A stretch of 64,000 nt of DNA from Utricularia gibba (lineage: Eukaryota > Streptophyta > Magnoliopsida > Lamiales > Lentibulariaceae). The translations under genes and the position numbers were made by a program. The DNA lies in contig CM007989.1 of the NCBI GenBank assembly GCA_002189035.1, positions 5,115,001 to 5,179,000 of the forward strand, in the 5' to 3' direction. Positions 1 to 11,131 of the stretch are shown here, one piece after another. How positions within the stretch are numbered: position 1 is the first letter of the stretch; each line of letters opens with the position of its first letter. The notes below the pieces were generated by a model. That model worked only from the letters and a program-made list of their open reading frames with translations. It made no database searches and was not told where the DNA came from.

Positions 1-1165
1 ACCCATCTGATCAACCGTGGTTTGGTCTCCTTCTTCTCCATCAAGTGTTTTACCGCCAAATGGTCTGTGTAGACCACAACTTTGCTCCCTAAAAGATAGG
101 AACGAAATTTCTCCAAAGCAAAAATCACAGTCGAAAATTCCCTTTCGGTCACAATATAATTTTTCTGGGCATCATCTAAGGTTTTAGAGGCATAGGAAAT
201 AACATGATGTTTCCCTTTAATTTTCTGTCCTAAAACCGCCCCTATAGCATGACTAATAGCATCACACATAATTTCGAAGTCATACCTCCAGTTTGGTGGT
301 TGTATCACAGCCTCTTTCAAACAATTAAAAGCATTTTTGCATGAATCATCAAAAATAAATTCCACATCATTATGCAAAAGTCTACTAAGAGGCAAAGCGA
401 TCTTACAAAAATTCTGAATAAATCTCTTGTAAAAACCAACATGCTCCAGAAATGATCTCACACCCTTAACATCAATTGGATACGGTAACTCAGTCATAAT
501 TTTGAATTTTGCTTTGTCTACCTCAATACCTTTCCTAGAAATAACATGGCCAAGCACAATTCCATGATCAACCATATAATGGCATTTTTCAGAATTAAGA
601 ACATGATTTTTTTCAACACATTTTTGCAAAACCTGATCCAAATGGTCTAAACATGACTCACAATCTTCTCCATACACTGTAAAATCGTCCATAAAAATTT
701 CAATGAAATCCTCACCAAATTTTGAGAAGATGCTGGTCATACACCTCTTAAAGATAGCAGGGGTGTTGCACAACGCAAAGGGCATCCTTCTATAGGCATA
801 AGTCCCAAATGGACAGGTAAAAGTAGTCTTATCTTGATCCGTACCTGAAATTGCAACTTGGTAATATCCAGAATAACCATCTAAGAAACAATAAAAAGAT
901 TTTCCTGCTATATGATTCCTCTCTTCTAGGGTCTTGACTTGCATAGAATTCACCTGTTCTGACCCTTTTTCGGTTTCCACTCTTGCAAAAAATGATTCCT
1001 CATGCTCTTCTTCCTTCTCTTGGATAGCCTTCTCAAGATGTTCCTCAACCAACTTATCCGTCACGTCCACTGAGCATACACTCTCAAAATCGCTAGGATA
1101 ATTGTTTACTTCCTTCATGTCCAACGTGATCTTTTCTTCATCAAAGGATAATTCAATTGCACCCA
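1..1165 (-). pseudogene. Protease-pol linker fused to RT and RNase H (A1), open to the window edge
   Basis: One minus-strand frame stays open from about 1165 to base 1. It gives the linker before RT, then RT from the palm motif [10 protein letters not shown] onward, then the RNase H start (DASxxxxGAVLGQ-like) and [10 protein letters not shown]. The RT catalytic box is FMDDF at about 680-695 and is intact. The first third of RT (fingers, including the VCIDYRKLN-type motif present in A2) is absent, because the linker joins RT directly near 909-918 with a short filler of about 8 bp. The deletion keeps the frame. Such an RT could not be functional. The product is inferred from homology to A2 and from family motifs. 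Confidence 0.85.
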
Positions 1166-1173
1166 TCTTCACA

Positions 1174-1641
1174 TTAATTATGGCATTCGAAGTGCTCAAG
1201 AATGACCACATAGAAGTCTGCTGGAAACACGAGCTGCTCAATCTTCACAAGAACATCCTCAACCAAGCCTTTTGGAGAAATAACTCTTCGATCAGCAAGC
1301 TCAATTTGCACTCCTGAGGCTTGTAGAGGTCCTAACCTGAGAGTCTCATATATAGAAAAAGACATCACGTTTATAGAGGCTCCCAAGTCAGCCATTGCTC
1401 TCCTGATGTTTAGGTCACCTATTTTGCAAGGAATAAAAAATGTTCCAAGGTCCTTGCGTTTTACAGGTAGCTTCCAAGTCAAAAGGGCTGAGCAACTTTC
1501 ACTCAGCTTCACCTTCCCTTTTTCCTTCAATTTTGGCTTTGACATACAGAGCTCCTTCAAGTACTTCACGCTTTTGAGTACCAAATAAATATAATCCAGC
1601 AATGTCAAATTTAATTGAGTATTACCTAAAGCTCTCAACAT
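1174..1641 (-). pseudogene. Gag-pol protease region (retropepsin) of A1
   Basis: The translation contains RRAMADLGASINVM, the Athila-type form of the retropepsin active site, in which DLGAS replaces the usual D-T/S-G-A. It continues through the flap and strand region ending in FPADFYVV. Upstream is the usual lysine-rich gag-pol linker. Copy A2 carries an extra stretch containing ILGRPFLSTFNAIINV, part of which is missing here (about 57 bp near 1190-1205). That deletion shifts the frame and causes the stop at 1174. Confidence 0.8.
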
Positions 1642-1846
1642 TTTTTCCTTCTCATTTTATTCCTCTCTTGCCTTCAGCCTTCTTGGAAATGGTGGTGGGG
1701 TCACTTTTACCACGAGAGGCTCTATAGCATCTCCACCTCTTGTTCTTCAGCATCTCCTTAGACCTCAACTTCATACTCTTCTACCGTCTCTAAATTATTC
1801 TCAGTTTGAACTAATTCTTTGCCAGGCTTTTCTTTTCCACTTCTTA

Positions 1847-2090
1847 GGCCTTGTTTGATATGATGGTATAAGATTGGTTTATGGTAGGTTTAATAAAATT
1901 GTGTTGTTTGGTATGTGGGTATAATTATACCTTATATATGGGTATAATAATCATTATACCCATGTAATACCCTCAAATATGGGTATACCAAAGGGGGGTA
2001 TGGGTATTTTTATACCCACATATTTGGGTTTAGCTAAACCCAAATAATCTAAACATACTAATACCTAAAACACATCAATCAAACAAAGCC
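1847..2090. mobile_element. Tourist-like (PIF/Harbinger) MITE, 244 bp
   Basis: The termini are inverted repeats of about 13 bp, GGCCTTGTTTGAT and ATCAAACAAAGCC, with one mismatch. They are flanked by a TTA duplication at 1844-1846 and 2091-2093, the target preference of Tourist/PIF-Harbinger MITEs. The interior is AT-rich, made of repeated GGGTATA/TATACCC motifs able to fold into a long hairpin, and has no coding capacity. The paralogous copy A2 has an empty site at 51237-51239, where the flanking sequence runs straight through. The insertion therefore happened after A1 and A2 separated. Strand is undefined for such an element. Confidence 0.9.
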
Positions 2091-2093
2091 TTA

Positions 2094-3578
2094 GTGTCAT
2101 TGCGTTGATATTTTGTCCTCCCCCAGAGTTAGGATTTTGTTTGGCTTGCGACGGTAGGCTTCCTTTTTGCTTCAGTTCCCCAACCTCTGTTGCTAGCTGA
2201 GTAACTTGAATTTCCAAATTCTTGATAGCTTGTTGGTTCTCAGCTTGGTTCCTCATTGATTGGGTCATGAAAGTCTTCAAAATATCCTCCAATGAACTTC
2301 CAGAATTTCCTCCAAAATTATTCTGGTTTGAAGGCTGAAATTGTTGTTGCATCTGCTGGTTCGGCTTGCAAAATATTGGAGCTTGATAAGAACATTGCTG
2401 TTGCTCCTGGAAATTTTGCTGAAATCCTTGCTGTCCAACAGAGGAACTCTCACCCTTGTAACAATTATCATTGTTACCCCATCTGAAATTTGGATGATCC
2501 CTCCATCCAGGATTGTAGGTGTTCGAATAGGGATCATATTTCTTCCTTTGTGGCTCCAAATATCCCATTGACTTCACATGTTCTTCCTCCATCCATTCAG
2601 GACATTTATCAGCAATGTGTCTCATTCTGTGGTAGTTCCCACAAGGCATATTCTTAGCTTGAAATAAAAATAGTTCCTTCATCATCTCAGACATGGCAGC
2701 CACATTTTTCGTCAGCTAACTTTCTGATTACTTTGGCTTGCATTCTAGCTCATAAACCCTTTTGTTCGAGGCTTGTTTTCTAATAATATGTCATGAGTGC
2801 TCAGCCAACTCCTCAAGCGATGCAAGAGCTTTCGTGGGAGTCTTTTTCCTCAAAAGCCCACCTGCTGTAGAATCCACCATGGCTCTCTATCTGTGCATAG
2901 AAGACTATCATAAAAATACTTGACCAATGCATTGGTCTAAAATCCGTGATGTGGACAGCAGCCTAGCAGGTGATTAAAACGCTCCCAATATTCATGTAAA
3001 GATTCATCATTTGACTGCTCAATATGACTAATTTCCTTCCTTATTTCTTCAGCCTTTGAAACAGGGAAATATTTGGTGAGAAATACTTTTTTCATCCCAC
3101 TCCAATCCGTAATACTCCCTGGCTTCAAAGAATTAAACCACGTTTATGCACTTCCTTCTAGTGTAAATTGGAATGCCCTTAAATAGATTGCATCCTCAGT
3201 CATCCCAACACTCTTGAAAGAGGTGCAAACCGCAGTCACATTATCAAGATGTTCATGTGGGTTTTCACCCACCTTCCCATAATACTTAGGCAGAAAATTA
3301 ATCATAATTGGCTTTAATTCATTAGCTGTATCATCATGGAACCTGATACACAGCCCTCTGTACGTATGGTCATCTGCATCAAGTTCATTCAGGCTCTTCT
3401 CTTGTTCTCCCATGATAAAATTAGCTTGAGTAACAGCAAGGAGTCTGCTCAACTTTGCTACTTCTCTCACTCTTGTGCAGTTCTTTCTGATAGTTCTCTC
3501 GATTTCTGGATAGAAAACAAGATCATTTGCACTAAAAGAACGCAAATGCATCAACTGAATCACAGAACAATTAAACAT
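2094..3578 (-). pseudogene. Gag polyprotein of A1
   Basis: This is a broken Athila-type gag. Three stretches lie in one frame: 3578-3144, 3128-2937, and from about 2703 down to the MITE. They are separated by a stop at 3144 (an AAA lysine codon in A2 reads TAA here) and a TAG at 2937-2939. The middle carries the gag core motif W-x-R-F-N-x-L-x-x-C-P-H-H-G. The C-terminal part has a CCHC-type knuckle, degraded here to CGNYHRMRHIADKC (second Cys changed to Tyr) but intact in A2. The Gln/Asn-rich tail follows. The gag N-terminus abuts the primer binding site. Confidence 0.88.
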
Positions 3579-3581
3579 CGC

Positions 3582-3599
3582 TCCCCGGCAACGATGCCA
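3582..3599 (-). other. Primer binding site, tRNA-Asp type (A1)
   Basis: On the minus strand this reads TGGCATCGTTGCCGGGGA. The complement of the plant tRNA-Asp 3' end would be TGGCGCCGTTGCCGGGGA. Only two transitions separate them. It fixes the element's orientation and the inner end of the 5' LTR. Confidence 0.85.
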
Positions 3600-6213
3600 A
3601 TTAGATAAACGAAAAATTTGTGCAAGTCGTTAAATTGCAAATTTTTCCTATCAAATAAATTTATAAACCTAATTCACATCAAGTCATACAAAAAATATGA
3701 GCATATTGGACTAGGGTCGAACACAAGGAGTTAGGTGCTTGCTATGCGAAGGTCACTGCAAGGAGTCAGTGTCAGGTTAATAAATTTGTCTTAACTAGGA
3801 CTAAGGCAGAACTACAATGGAATACAGTAAAGAAAAGTAATAAGTTTTGGAGCTCGGGTTTTTCTGGAATGAAATAGGTGATGCCTTGGGACTTCTAGGG
3901 GATGTATGCTTATCACTAAACAAGCTCACACAAACCATAAATCATACAACTCACATACAAAAATCTAGGTCTACCAGAATTCTTGTTTTTCCCCTAATCT
4001 TTGATCTACCTCTAATTAGGGTTGTAAGCTGGATTTCACCACTTCTCCTATTTATTGGAGAGGTCAGTCTGACCGAATCCTGAGTTTTGCAGGTGTCGGT
4101 TGCTTTTTGTACTTGTACTGCGATCTTGCTTTTTAGATGATCACCGCCTGCTCTACCATAATTCGGCTGCTTTTATGATCCTACCGTGCGACTATCAATG
4201 TCAGACCTCTGACACATGTCGGTCTGTCGGCTGGCGTTATTCCATCAGGACTCCTTTTGGAAGCTTTTCAGAAGCCGGTTATCCTCATCCGACTTATACC
4301 CCATCATTATCCTTAGCAACATTCTGGTTTCAAAGTTAAACAACAACAAGCAATGCATAACAGAAATAGAAAAGACAAGTTGTTCACGTAGTAAATCTAA
4401 AACTAGTCTTAGCTAGGAACAGTATGCATCAAGAACGAAAATATCTTCAAAGAGAAGCTGTGTTCTTCTGGTTCGTCGTTCCCTTTCTTCTTCTACCCCA
4501 GAAACCTTCTCCAGAAAACATGTCGTGAGTCTCCAATGGGGAGATATGCTTTCTCTCTCATCTGTTAGTGTATGTGTTCTAGAGAATCAATTCATTGGCA
4601 AATCTTATCCTTTAATGTTTACCTTTAATTGTGATCAAGTTTATATCATTGATAAAATCTTCTACTTGATCTATGTGCTATAGAAATTATGATGAGATCA
4701 TAATGTGAGATTCTTCAAGCATTTATGTTCAAGTTAAAAACTCCCTGGCTAGAGTATTTGTGAAATGAGGATATCACAAATACGGATAAGGTGGCACACA
4801 TTGAGTTCCCTAAACAGTTTAGGCAATGGTTCTCACAATTCATGTAATGAGATTACTAGAACCTATGTGTGGGTGTTGATTAGAGAACGATTCACTGGAT
4901 GACTCATCTTCAAGATGCTACTATGGGAAGCTAACCAAGTGTCAGTAGCAAGATCTCTAATATGACAGCCGTGCAAGTAAGCTTAGACTTGAGGTCAACA
5001 AAGTTATCTTGATCTTAAGCTCACATTTTCGCTCATTGCTAATGGGAGCCTAACCATGGCTTGTCTAGTATGGATGAGTAGGGATGTGACTCCTTAAGGT
5101 TGGAGATAGTTGATTGATTAATAAAGGATTCATCACTCATGTTAGCGATGAGATCATATTTCAAGTAATTGCATCAAAGCCTAATAGTAAGTCTTGGGAC
5201 AGGGTAATGACACTCAAATTGTTTGAGTAGGTAATAGTGCTTGAATACAATTATAAGTTCGAGACATCAGAAAGACACACACCCATGTTCTGGTACCGAA
5301 TGAGATATAAGTATGATGAAAGTTGTTCATTGCATGGTGGCTGGTCATGGAAAGGCTCAATCAGTTCATCTGATTATTCTTTAATCTTGGGGATCATGAT
5401 ATGTTGCTAGACATCACTCATGATCGATAATGATGGATTTGATTAATTAAGAGTTAATTACTAAATCCATTATTATGGCCTTGATTGAAGAAGCCTATAT
5501 GGTCACCCACGATAGTGGAGTCACTCATCGATATAAAATACAATGACACAATTACATGAGATGTAATTGGTAAAGTGGATAAATTAAATAGAGAGTTATT
5601 TTGAGACTAATATTGATTAAACTCAAAATAAAAGATCTCATATAGATATGATTTGATATGTCACAAAATATCTATAAAAAAGATTTAGATCTTGAGAACT
5701 GCTCCAAAAGGTCTTCGTGCTCTTTGAGACTGATCCATAAGGAGGCGTTTTTCTCTACTAGCATCTGAGAAATTCGACCAGCATTCAAGAGCCTTAAGAA
5801 GGTTATCGACGGAGTGATCCACGTGTGGATACCATAGAGGCCATATGCTATTGGCGGTTGGTGAACAACGGAGGCATCTGAAAGGTATTTTGAACATCCC
5901 TTAATCTGACGTATACAGTATTCCAAGATCTGCGTTTGAGTTTTCTCAAAAATTTTAAATTCCACTACTTTTGAGACATACGATGTCTATGAGAAACCCA
6001 ACATCATCCTCTCCCCCTTTTTGTCCAAAATCTCACTTTTCATCTCCTTGGATTTTGCGTGTACTACTTTTCAGACTTTTGGACTCATCTTCTGCCACTA
6101 AACTGTGCATATTTGGCTACTTGAGATTTGTGTAGCGGCCTGTACTGCAGTGCTCAAAGAAAAATTATTAGAAGTTTGGGAATAAATCGTAGATGCAATA
6201 GGTGAAATTAAAG
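3600..6213 (-). mobile_element. 5' LTR of A1 (family A), split by a copia solo LTR
   Basis: The segment runs from the primer site of A1 outward. Parts 3600-4060, 4326-4562 and 6009-6213 match the solo LTR at 37515-38679 in reverse orientation. The middle, about 4061-4325, instead resembles 62806-63055 and has no match in the solo LTR, so the LTR is a mosaic. It stops near 6213 at the loop of a palindrome, about 135 bp short of the expected LTR start (TGATAGCAC). Beyond that point is the 3' spacer of a different element. A copia LTR is inserted at 4563-6003. Confidence 0.75.
4563..6003 (+). mobile_element. Copia-type solo LTR (family D)
   Basis: It begins TGTTAGTG and ends CCCAACA, 1441 bp, with TSD TCATC at 4558-4562 and 6004-6008. 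The same sequence in reverse lies at 44461-45895, next to a copia RNase H end, which identifies the family as Ty1/copia. No internal region is present, so it is a solo LTR left by recombination between the two LTRs of a full element. It interrupts the A1 LTR: the flanks join smoothly when it is removed, as judged against the uninterrupted copy at 46340-46380. Confidence 0.9.
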
Positions 6214-6342
6214 TTACCTGGGGTATTGGGTGCTAAAAACGAAAAGAAAATGGTGGCTGTGAAATTAAAATCATGGGTTGCCTCCAATGTAGTGCCAATT
6301 TATAGTCTTTGATCGACTGTAGCACCGGTTAATGTGCCGTGA

Positions 6343-8420
6343 CTAGCAGTTAGCAGCATATACTATATGGCTGAAATTTATCATACAATGGCTTTCGTCG
6401 ATGTCCATTGATCTTAATGCTTTTCTCTGTCTCAAATGAACGAATAACAATGCACCAGAAGGAAAAACATTCATAACTTCGTAAGGTCCAAGCCACTTAA
6501 AACGCAATTTTCTCAGAAAATATTTTAAAATAGTATAAAACAAGAGAACTTTTTGACCAACTAAAAAGTGTTTCTCATGCAACTTATTGTCATGAAAGCG
6601 TTTTACCTTTTCCTTATACAGGAGCTGTGATGACACACAAATTTTCTTGTGTTTCATGATATGAAAATTATAATTTTTTAATTATGCTTAGTTGTTTATT
6701 TTATAGTTTATTATATTTGTATAATTTAGTGATTATATGAACTTTGTGTGCAAATGTGCTAAATCCTTTGATTTAACCCATCCTATGTACTAATGTGTTT
6801 TGAGTCTAGCAGCAACTCCCAAAAGTCGGGGGAGACAACATGGATTTGGTGCAAACATCAGGTTGTAGAAGAAAAGACAGTATAAGAGAAGGAGCAATGA
6901 GTACACTGTTGCAGTGGTAGTCTTCAAATTAGGGGCAGGAGCAGCAAAGGTGTTAGAGATCGTACTAGCTTTCGGAAATGAGAGAGGAGAAATAATTTTG
7001 GAGGAGAGAGAATGCAAGGAGAGAGAATCACAACAGGGAGCTTCAGTAGAGCGACACACAGAGGCTCCTGCTAGAACACAAATACCACTCATAAGAGGAG
7101 AAGGACATTCTCATGAAGAAGTCTCCCATCCTTAAGAACACCGCCAAGATCCAGTCAACGCTATTGTCCCACGCTATTAACAGTAGCAGACGGGAAATAG
7201 AACACTCGATTTACTTAGTTTACTGGAACTTTACTTTCGTTGGCTATCTATTTGACAATGTTGGGAATATTTTCTTCAGTTTGAAACTATGAAATCATGT
7301 TTTATTTTTCATACATGAGTAGCTAAAACCTTAGGGATGCCTTAAGATGTAGAATGGTGATGTGGAGCTAGAGATAACAATATAATTGATCTTTGTTTTT
7401 TAATTCTTGTCTCTATCATTCCATGGGTATATCTAAGGGGGGGAGGGGGGACAAGTGGATTCACAACTCAGATACTTGATTTAGAGGTAGACCAATAAAT
7501 TAAGGCAGGAGCAGTAGGTATTAGTCTAGGGTAGAACTAGTTGAACCAGGTAGACCTAGTTCTATATACTTTGCATGCAAGTAGACCTAATTTCAATGTT
7601 GATGATGCTATTAGCCAAAAATATGTTGAATGACTTGGGTAGACTTAGGTTGTTAGGAGTTGTAAGTATAGGAACATGGTAAATTAAATTAGGTATCTTA
7701 GCACCAAATCACCTGCATTACCTTAAGGCATCTTAGTATTATCCCATGCTTAGAACCAGCACTTGTTATTTTCTGCTTTGTAGCTTGACCTTACTTCACA
7801 AGTTTTTCTGTTACTGTTAGTTCGATCTTAGACTAAAATTGAAATCCTTCTATGATCCTGCATAGACTAGAACACATAGCAAGCATTCACTCCTTGTGAT
7901 CGACCCCGAAAACCACTATGCATGTTTTCTGATCTTGTATTTTGTGAATAGTAGGGTTTATAAATTTATTTGATACAGAATTTGTATTATTACAATAATA
8001 TTCAAAAATTTTCGATTATCAAGCTGGTTAGTGTAGGCGTTGAGGTGAATTTCCTCCAACTCATTCAAGTCCAAAAGTATATTCTCTCTAACTTGGTCAC
8101 TAGTCAGGTTGCATGACTTGATGGCCCAGTATGCCTTGTGATGAAGTTCAAAAGGAGGATGACATGTCTTACCATAGATCATTCGGTATGTAGACATTCC
8201 TATATGATTCTTGTAAGTAGTACGGTACGCCCATAGTCCATCAGTGAGCCTTAAGCTCCAATCTCACCTATTTGGGTTCATGGTACACTCCAAGATCCTT
8301 TTCACCTCTCCATTTGATACTTCCGCCATGCCATTTTATAATACATGTGTTGCGTGTCATTTTTCGTGCAAAGTGTTTTGTAAGAAACTTCTACGAAATG
8401 TAACGGTTTTGTAAAAGGGG
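6343..8420 (-). pseudogene. Integrase C-terminal half, interrupted
   Basis: From the right, decayed remnants of the NGxAEVSN motif and E-V-K-R-I-L near 8290-8345 contain the third catalytic residue (Glu). Then come an LTDGLWAYRT-like stretch, IGMSTYRMIYGK and the E-L-x-x-K-A-Y-W-A-I-K motif. The reading frame passes across the solo LTR: codons for N-A-Y-T-N-Q-L up to 8022 continue as L-Y-K-E-K-V-K-R-F-H-D from 6627. It ends with the Gly-Pro-Tyr-x-V (GPF/Y) module near 6470-6490. In-frame stops exist near 8270 and 8340. The N-terminal zinc finger and the first two aspartates are not recognisable. Confidence 0.8.
6628..8021 (+). mobile_element. Gypsy solo LTR, family B (copy B1)
   Basis: It runs from TGATGACACACAAATTTTC to GATTATCA, 1394 bp, with TSD AGCTG at 6623-6627 and 8022-8026. 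It matches the reverse of the solo LTR at 55741-56998. It contains a decayed palindrome near 6800-6826. It is inserted within the integrase reading frame of an older element. No internal sequence remains. Confidence 0.9.
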
Positions 8421-8903
8421 GTTTGGGAAATGCATAAATAAAAGTTACAACCTAAGTGATGGGCCTTAACTACGGGACGCAGTTCCTAGGAATGAAATTC
8501 AGTCTCCTTCTTTTGTCTATCCTTACCTCGGTTTTCACTGATTTCTTCCGAAAAGCTGGTTATAGGAGCAAGGAATAGCCTGCTCTCCCTTAAAATTTGA
8601 TTGACTAGGAGGCACGGGCATAGCCTCATGTGATTCCCCCTTCGATGATTAAGAAGACAAGAGGATTGCCTTCGATTGCCTTCAAAACGGAATTGTGCGC
8701 GTGTGCCCAGCTATTGCCAATGGCCAGTGGCAAGCTCGAGGTTACAACCTGTCCACTGTCACGATACCTTGACCACAAACAATCTGCTACTTCCCTTGAA
8801 CCTGTACTCATGGACCTTTACTAGGAGTCGTTACAGAAAGACTGCAACAAGATGCGTGGAAGTATGTGAAATCTGAATTGAATTCAGCGAAGGTCCGAGT
8901 GTA
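8421..8903. other. Unassigned flank of the full-length element
   Basis: No gene is supported here. Short frames on both strands lack recognisable motifs. The sequence is the left flank into which the 8909-20424 element inserted, and it resumes at 20430. Confidence 0.5.
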
Positions 8904-8908
8904 GTGCT

Positions 8909-10134
8909 TGATGAACGTTGAAATGGGTTGCTAAATGTCACAGTTTAGCATATTCAACGCATCAAAAGAAATTTATAAACCGAGCTATTCTACTACACAA
9001 ATCACAAGAATTAATGTAGTGTGGCAAGCAAGTGTCGAATCCACAGGGAATGGTTGCAATTTTCTAAAATTCATCACAATTACTTGAAACAGGGGGGGGG
9101 GGGGTTTCTGGGATTTAAGTCTAATGCGGGTAAGACGTAAAATAACAGTTACTGGAATAAACAAGTTGCAGGGATGAAGAGGGACTGAAATTAACGTAAA
9201 GGTGCATCAAACATAAAATAAAAGTAATTTGGCTAGATTTTACACTAGGGTCTAGCTCTTGTGTCACTCAAGAGAGCCCTTAGGCTTAAACCCAACTTGG
9301 AACGCTTGAAAATAGAGTAATAGTTTGCAGAAACAGAGCATGGTTCGCATGAACAGTAAAAGCGCGTTAAACTTAAAGGCAAACATAGAAAGCTTAAACA
9401 GAAACATGTTTATAAACTAAGGCAAGGTCTACAATAAGTTTCCAGTTCACAGCAAGGTACCGAAAAGCATCAGAAAGCATAAAAACGACGGCAATAACAG
9501 TAGCAAGTTCACGTAGAAAAGGGAGTGCAGAAATCTATAAATAAAAGTTGTAGAATGCTTCTATGGGCTGGAGATCTATTGGAAATCGAAGTTCTTGCCG
9601 GAACGGTGGTGTAGACACGCAGATCTGGAGGTCGCCGGAGACTTGCGCCGGAGAAACGGAGTTCTCCTTGCTCCCGCTCGCTCCTGTTCGCTGCCTGTGC
9701 AGTCTGCATGCACAGTGTACTCTGCCTCTTCTCTCCCTTCCTTTACCCTTTTGCAGCTCAAAAGTAAGGGTAGCTTCGTCTTTTCCTCAGGTTTCTAGAA
9801 GGGAGATCTCTGCTCCATATCTTATCTCTTCAGAAGGGCGGCTACTTTCGGCGGAAAGTAGCTTTTGCACAGCTTTTCTGTCCCTTCTGACTTGTCAACG
9901 CGGAAAGTGCGCTGCTACAGTACTAGCTCTTACCCTGGTAAGACTTAAAACATACACTGGACGAAATATTAGAGTTTTCGGCTCAATTGTTGCCAATTGA
10001 GCCTGTTTTCACAATAAACACATTCTACCAGACTAAATACGCAAAAGAAGATAATTTAGCATACTAAATAACATTTATCCCTACAAAACATGCTTAAAAA
10101 CATATATAAAAACATAATAAAAATGGTGTTATCA
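8909..10134 (-). repeat. 3' LTR of the full-length element
   Basis: This is a 1226-bp LTR. In element orientation it starts TGATAACACC and ends AACGTTCATCA. It contains a G-run of about 13 near 9092-9104 that differs in length from the partner LTR. A perfect 10-bp-arm palindrome GGCTCAATTG/CAATTGAGCC lies at 9980-10003, about 130 bp from the LTR start. Confidence 0.95.
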
Positions 10135-10175
10135 CACTATCCTACAATGACTCTAGACTTGTCCTCAAGTCTAAA
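10135..10175 (-). other. Degenerate polypurine tract region
   Basis: Just inside the 3' LTR the minus strand reads TGTAGGATAGTG followed directly by the LTR start TGATAACACC. The adjoining TTGAGGACAAGTCTAGAG is the kind of sequence often seen before the purine tract in these elements. The tract is short and interrupted, so the call is positional. Confidence 0.45.
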
Positions 10176-11131
10176 ACAGAAAATCTAAGGTTGAGTCTGC
10201 TGAGGCAAAGAAAAGGTTTCGATTCATGTTGTCCATGCAAGGAGTGAAGAGAAGAGGTAGCAAGTGCTGGTAAGAATAGTTTCACTCAAGCACAGATAGT
10301 AGAGGTTACTCGCATGCTTCAAGTGTTCAAAAATCACATTTGCACTATTACTAACTCGATCCTAACTGGCAGTGGCATACTAACAGTGACATGTACGAGT
10401 TGTACCTTGTAAGACACATACGACTTATAATAAGAATGGTGGCTGAGAATGAAAAATGATGCACATGAGGTACTAAACAAAAGGAGAGAAACTTGAGAAC
10501 TCTTCCACTATGACTTAGTCACATTCCCCTCCCTCTTTTCATCCTTATTTCTCCTTGAGTGGTTGGCCAGACCACAAAAAATGTTCAGGGAAAATGATTA
10601 GTTCATAGTGTCTAAGCCTCAAGCTCTTATTTCCTACAAGATATATTTTTTTTACAGCACGGCTTTTCTGGTGTGCCCGCTTTTTGTATCTTTCTGCCCT
10701 TTTTTTTTTCTTTACATATAGCTCGGCTTTTTTTTTTTTTTTTTTTATGTGCATCAGCCACGATCTATGTGTCTAACTCAGCATTCCTCTAACATCCACA
10801 TACTAGCAGACCACATACAAGCTATTCACAAGAAAGTCTTAGTGCAGATAGAGCAGAACACAGGTCGCATGCATGCACTTTTCTACAAAATCTGCCTACC
10901 CTCATATAAGTCTTACACAGGTAAGAACTAAAAAGACTGAGTCCTCACAGAAGCGAAGGGGTAGGCATATTACATTTCCAGCATGAACCAAAATTCCTAA
11001 ACATGCTCAGCAGTACTCAAGGCAACAAAAGACAGAAAAACAAGCGCAAAACACATGCAAGACAAGAAGGAAAACTAAAACACATAAAACATAAAACTCA
11101 TATATACAAAACAAACAGGGTAAAAGTCTAA
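10176..11131 (-). other. 3' untranslated spacer of the full-length element
   Basis: No coding signal is present between the extra 3' ORF and the 3' LTR. It contains homopolymer tracts, including 19 T at 10728-10746 and a T10 near 10701, set in repeated CGGCTTTT-like units. Slippage in these may vary between copies. Confidence 0.6.

Larger units (their letters stand above)
1..3599 (-). mobile_element. Athila-type LTR retrotransposon copy A1, internal region (cut by window edge)
   Basis: The minus strand reads, in order, primer binding site, gag, protease, reverse transcriptase and RNase H; integrase lies beyond the window. Gene order and the tRNA-Asp-type primer site place it in the Ty3/gypsy Athila/Tat group. 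It is closely similar to copy A2 at 46146-52818, which allows the lesions to be mapped. Relative to A2 it has lost about 530 bp between the protease linker and RT (junction near 909-918) and about 57 bp in protease (near 1190-1205). It has gained a MITE at 1847-2090. It also carries point nonsense changes in gag. The 5' LTR is at 3600-6213. Confidence 0.9.
6214..8420 (-). mobile_element. Remnant of another Athila/Tat-type element (integrase end and 3' spacer), split by a solo LTR
   Basis: After removing the solo LTR at 6628-8021, the minus strand reads the end of integrase followed by the spacer typical of these elements (the GGGTTGCCTCC-like stretch near 6270-6285). It differs clearly from A2 integrase, so it is a separate element and not the missing part of A1. 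The left boundary is the truncated family A LTR at 6213. On the right the homology fades near 8420. Confidence 0.75.

Noticed and set aside
9534-9545. TATAAATA-like box in both LTRs of the full-length element
   Set aside because: It is perfect on the plus strand, which is antisense to the element. No sense-strand promoter could be assigned, so it is not listed as a feature.
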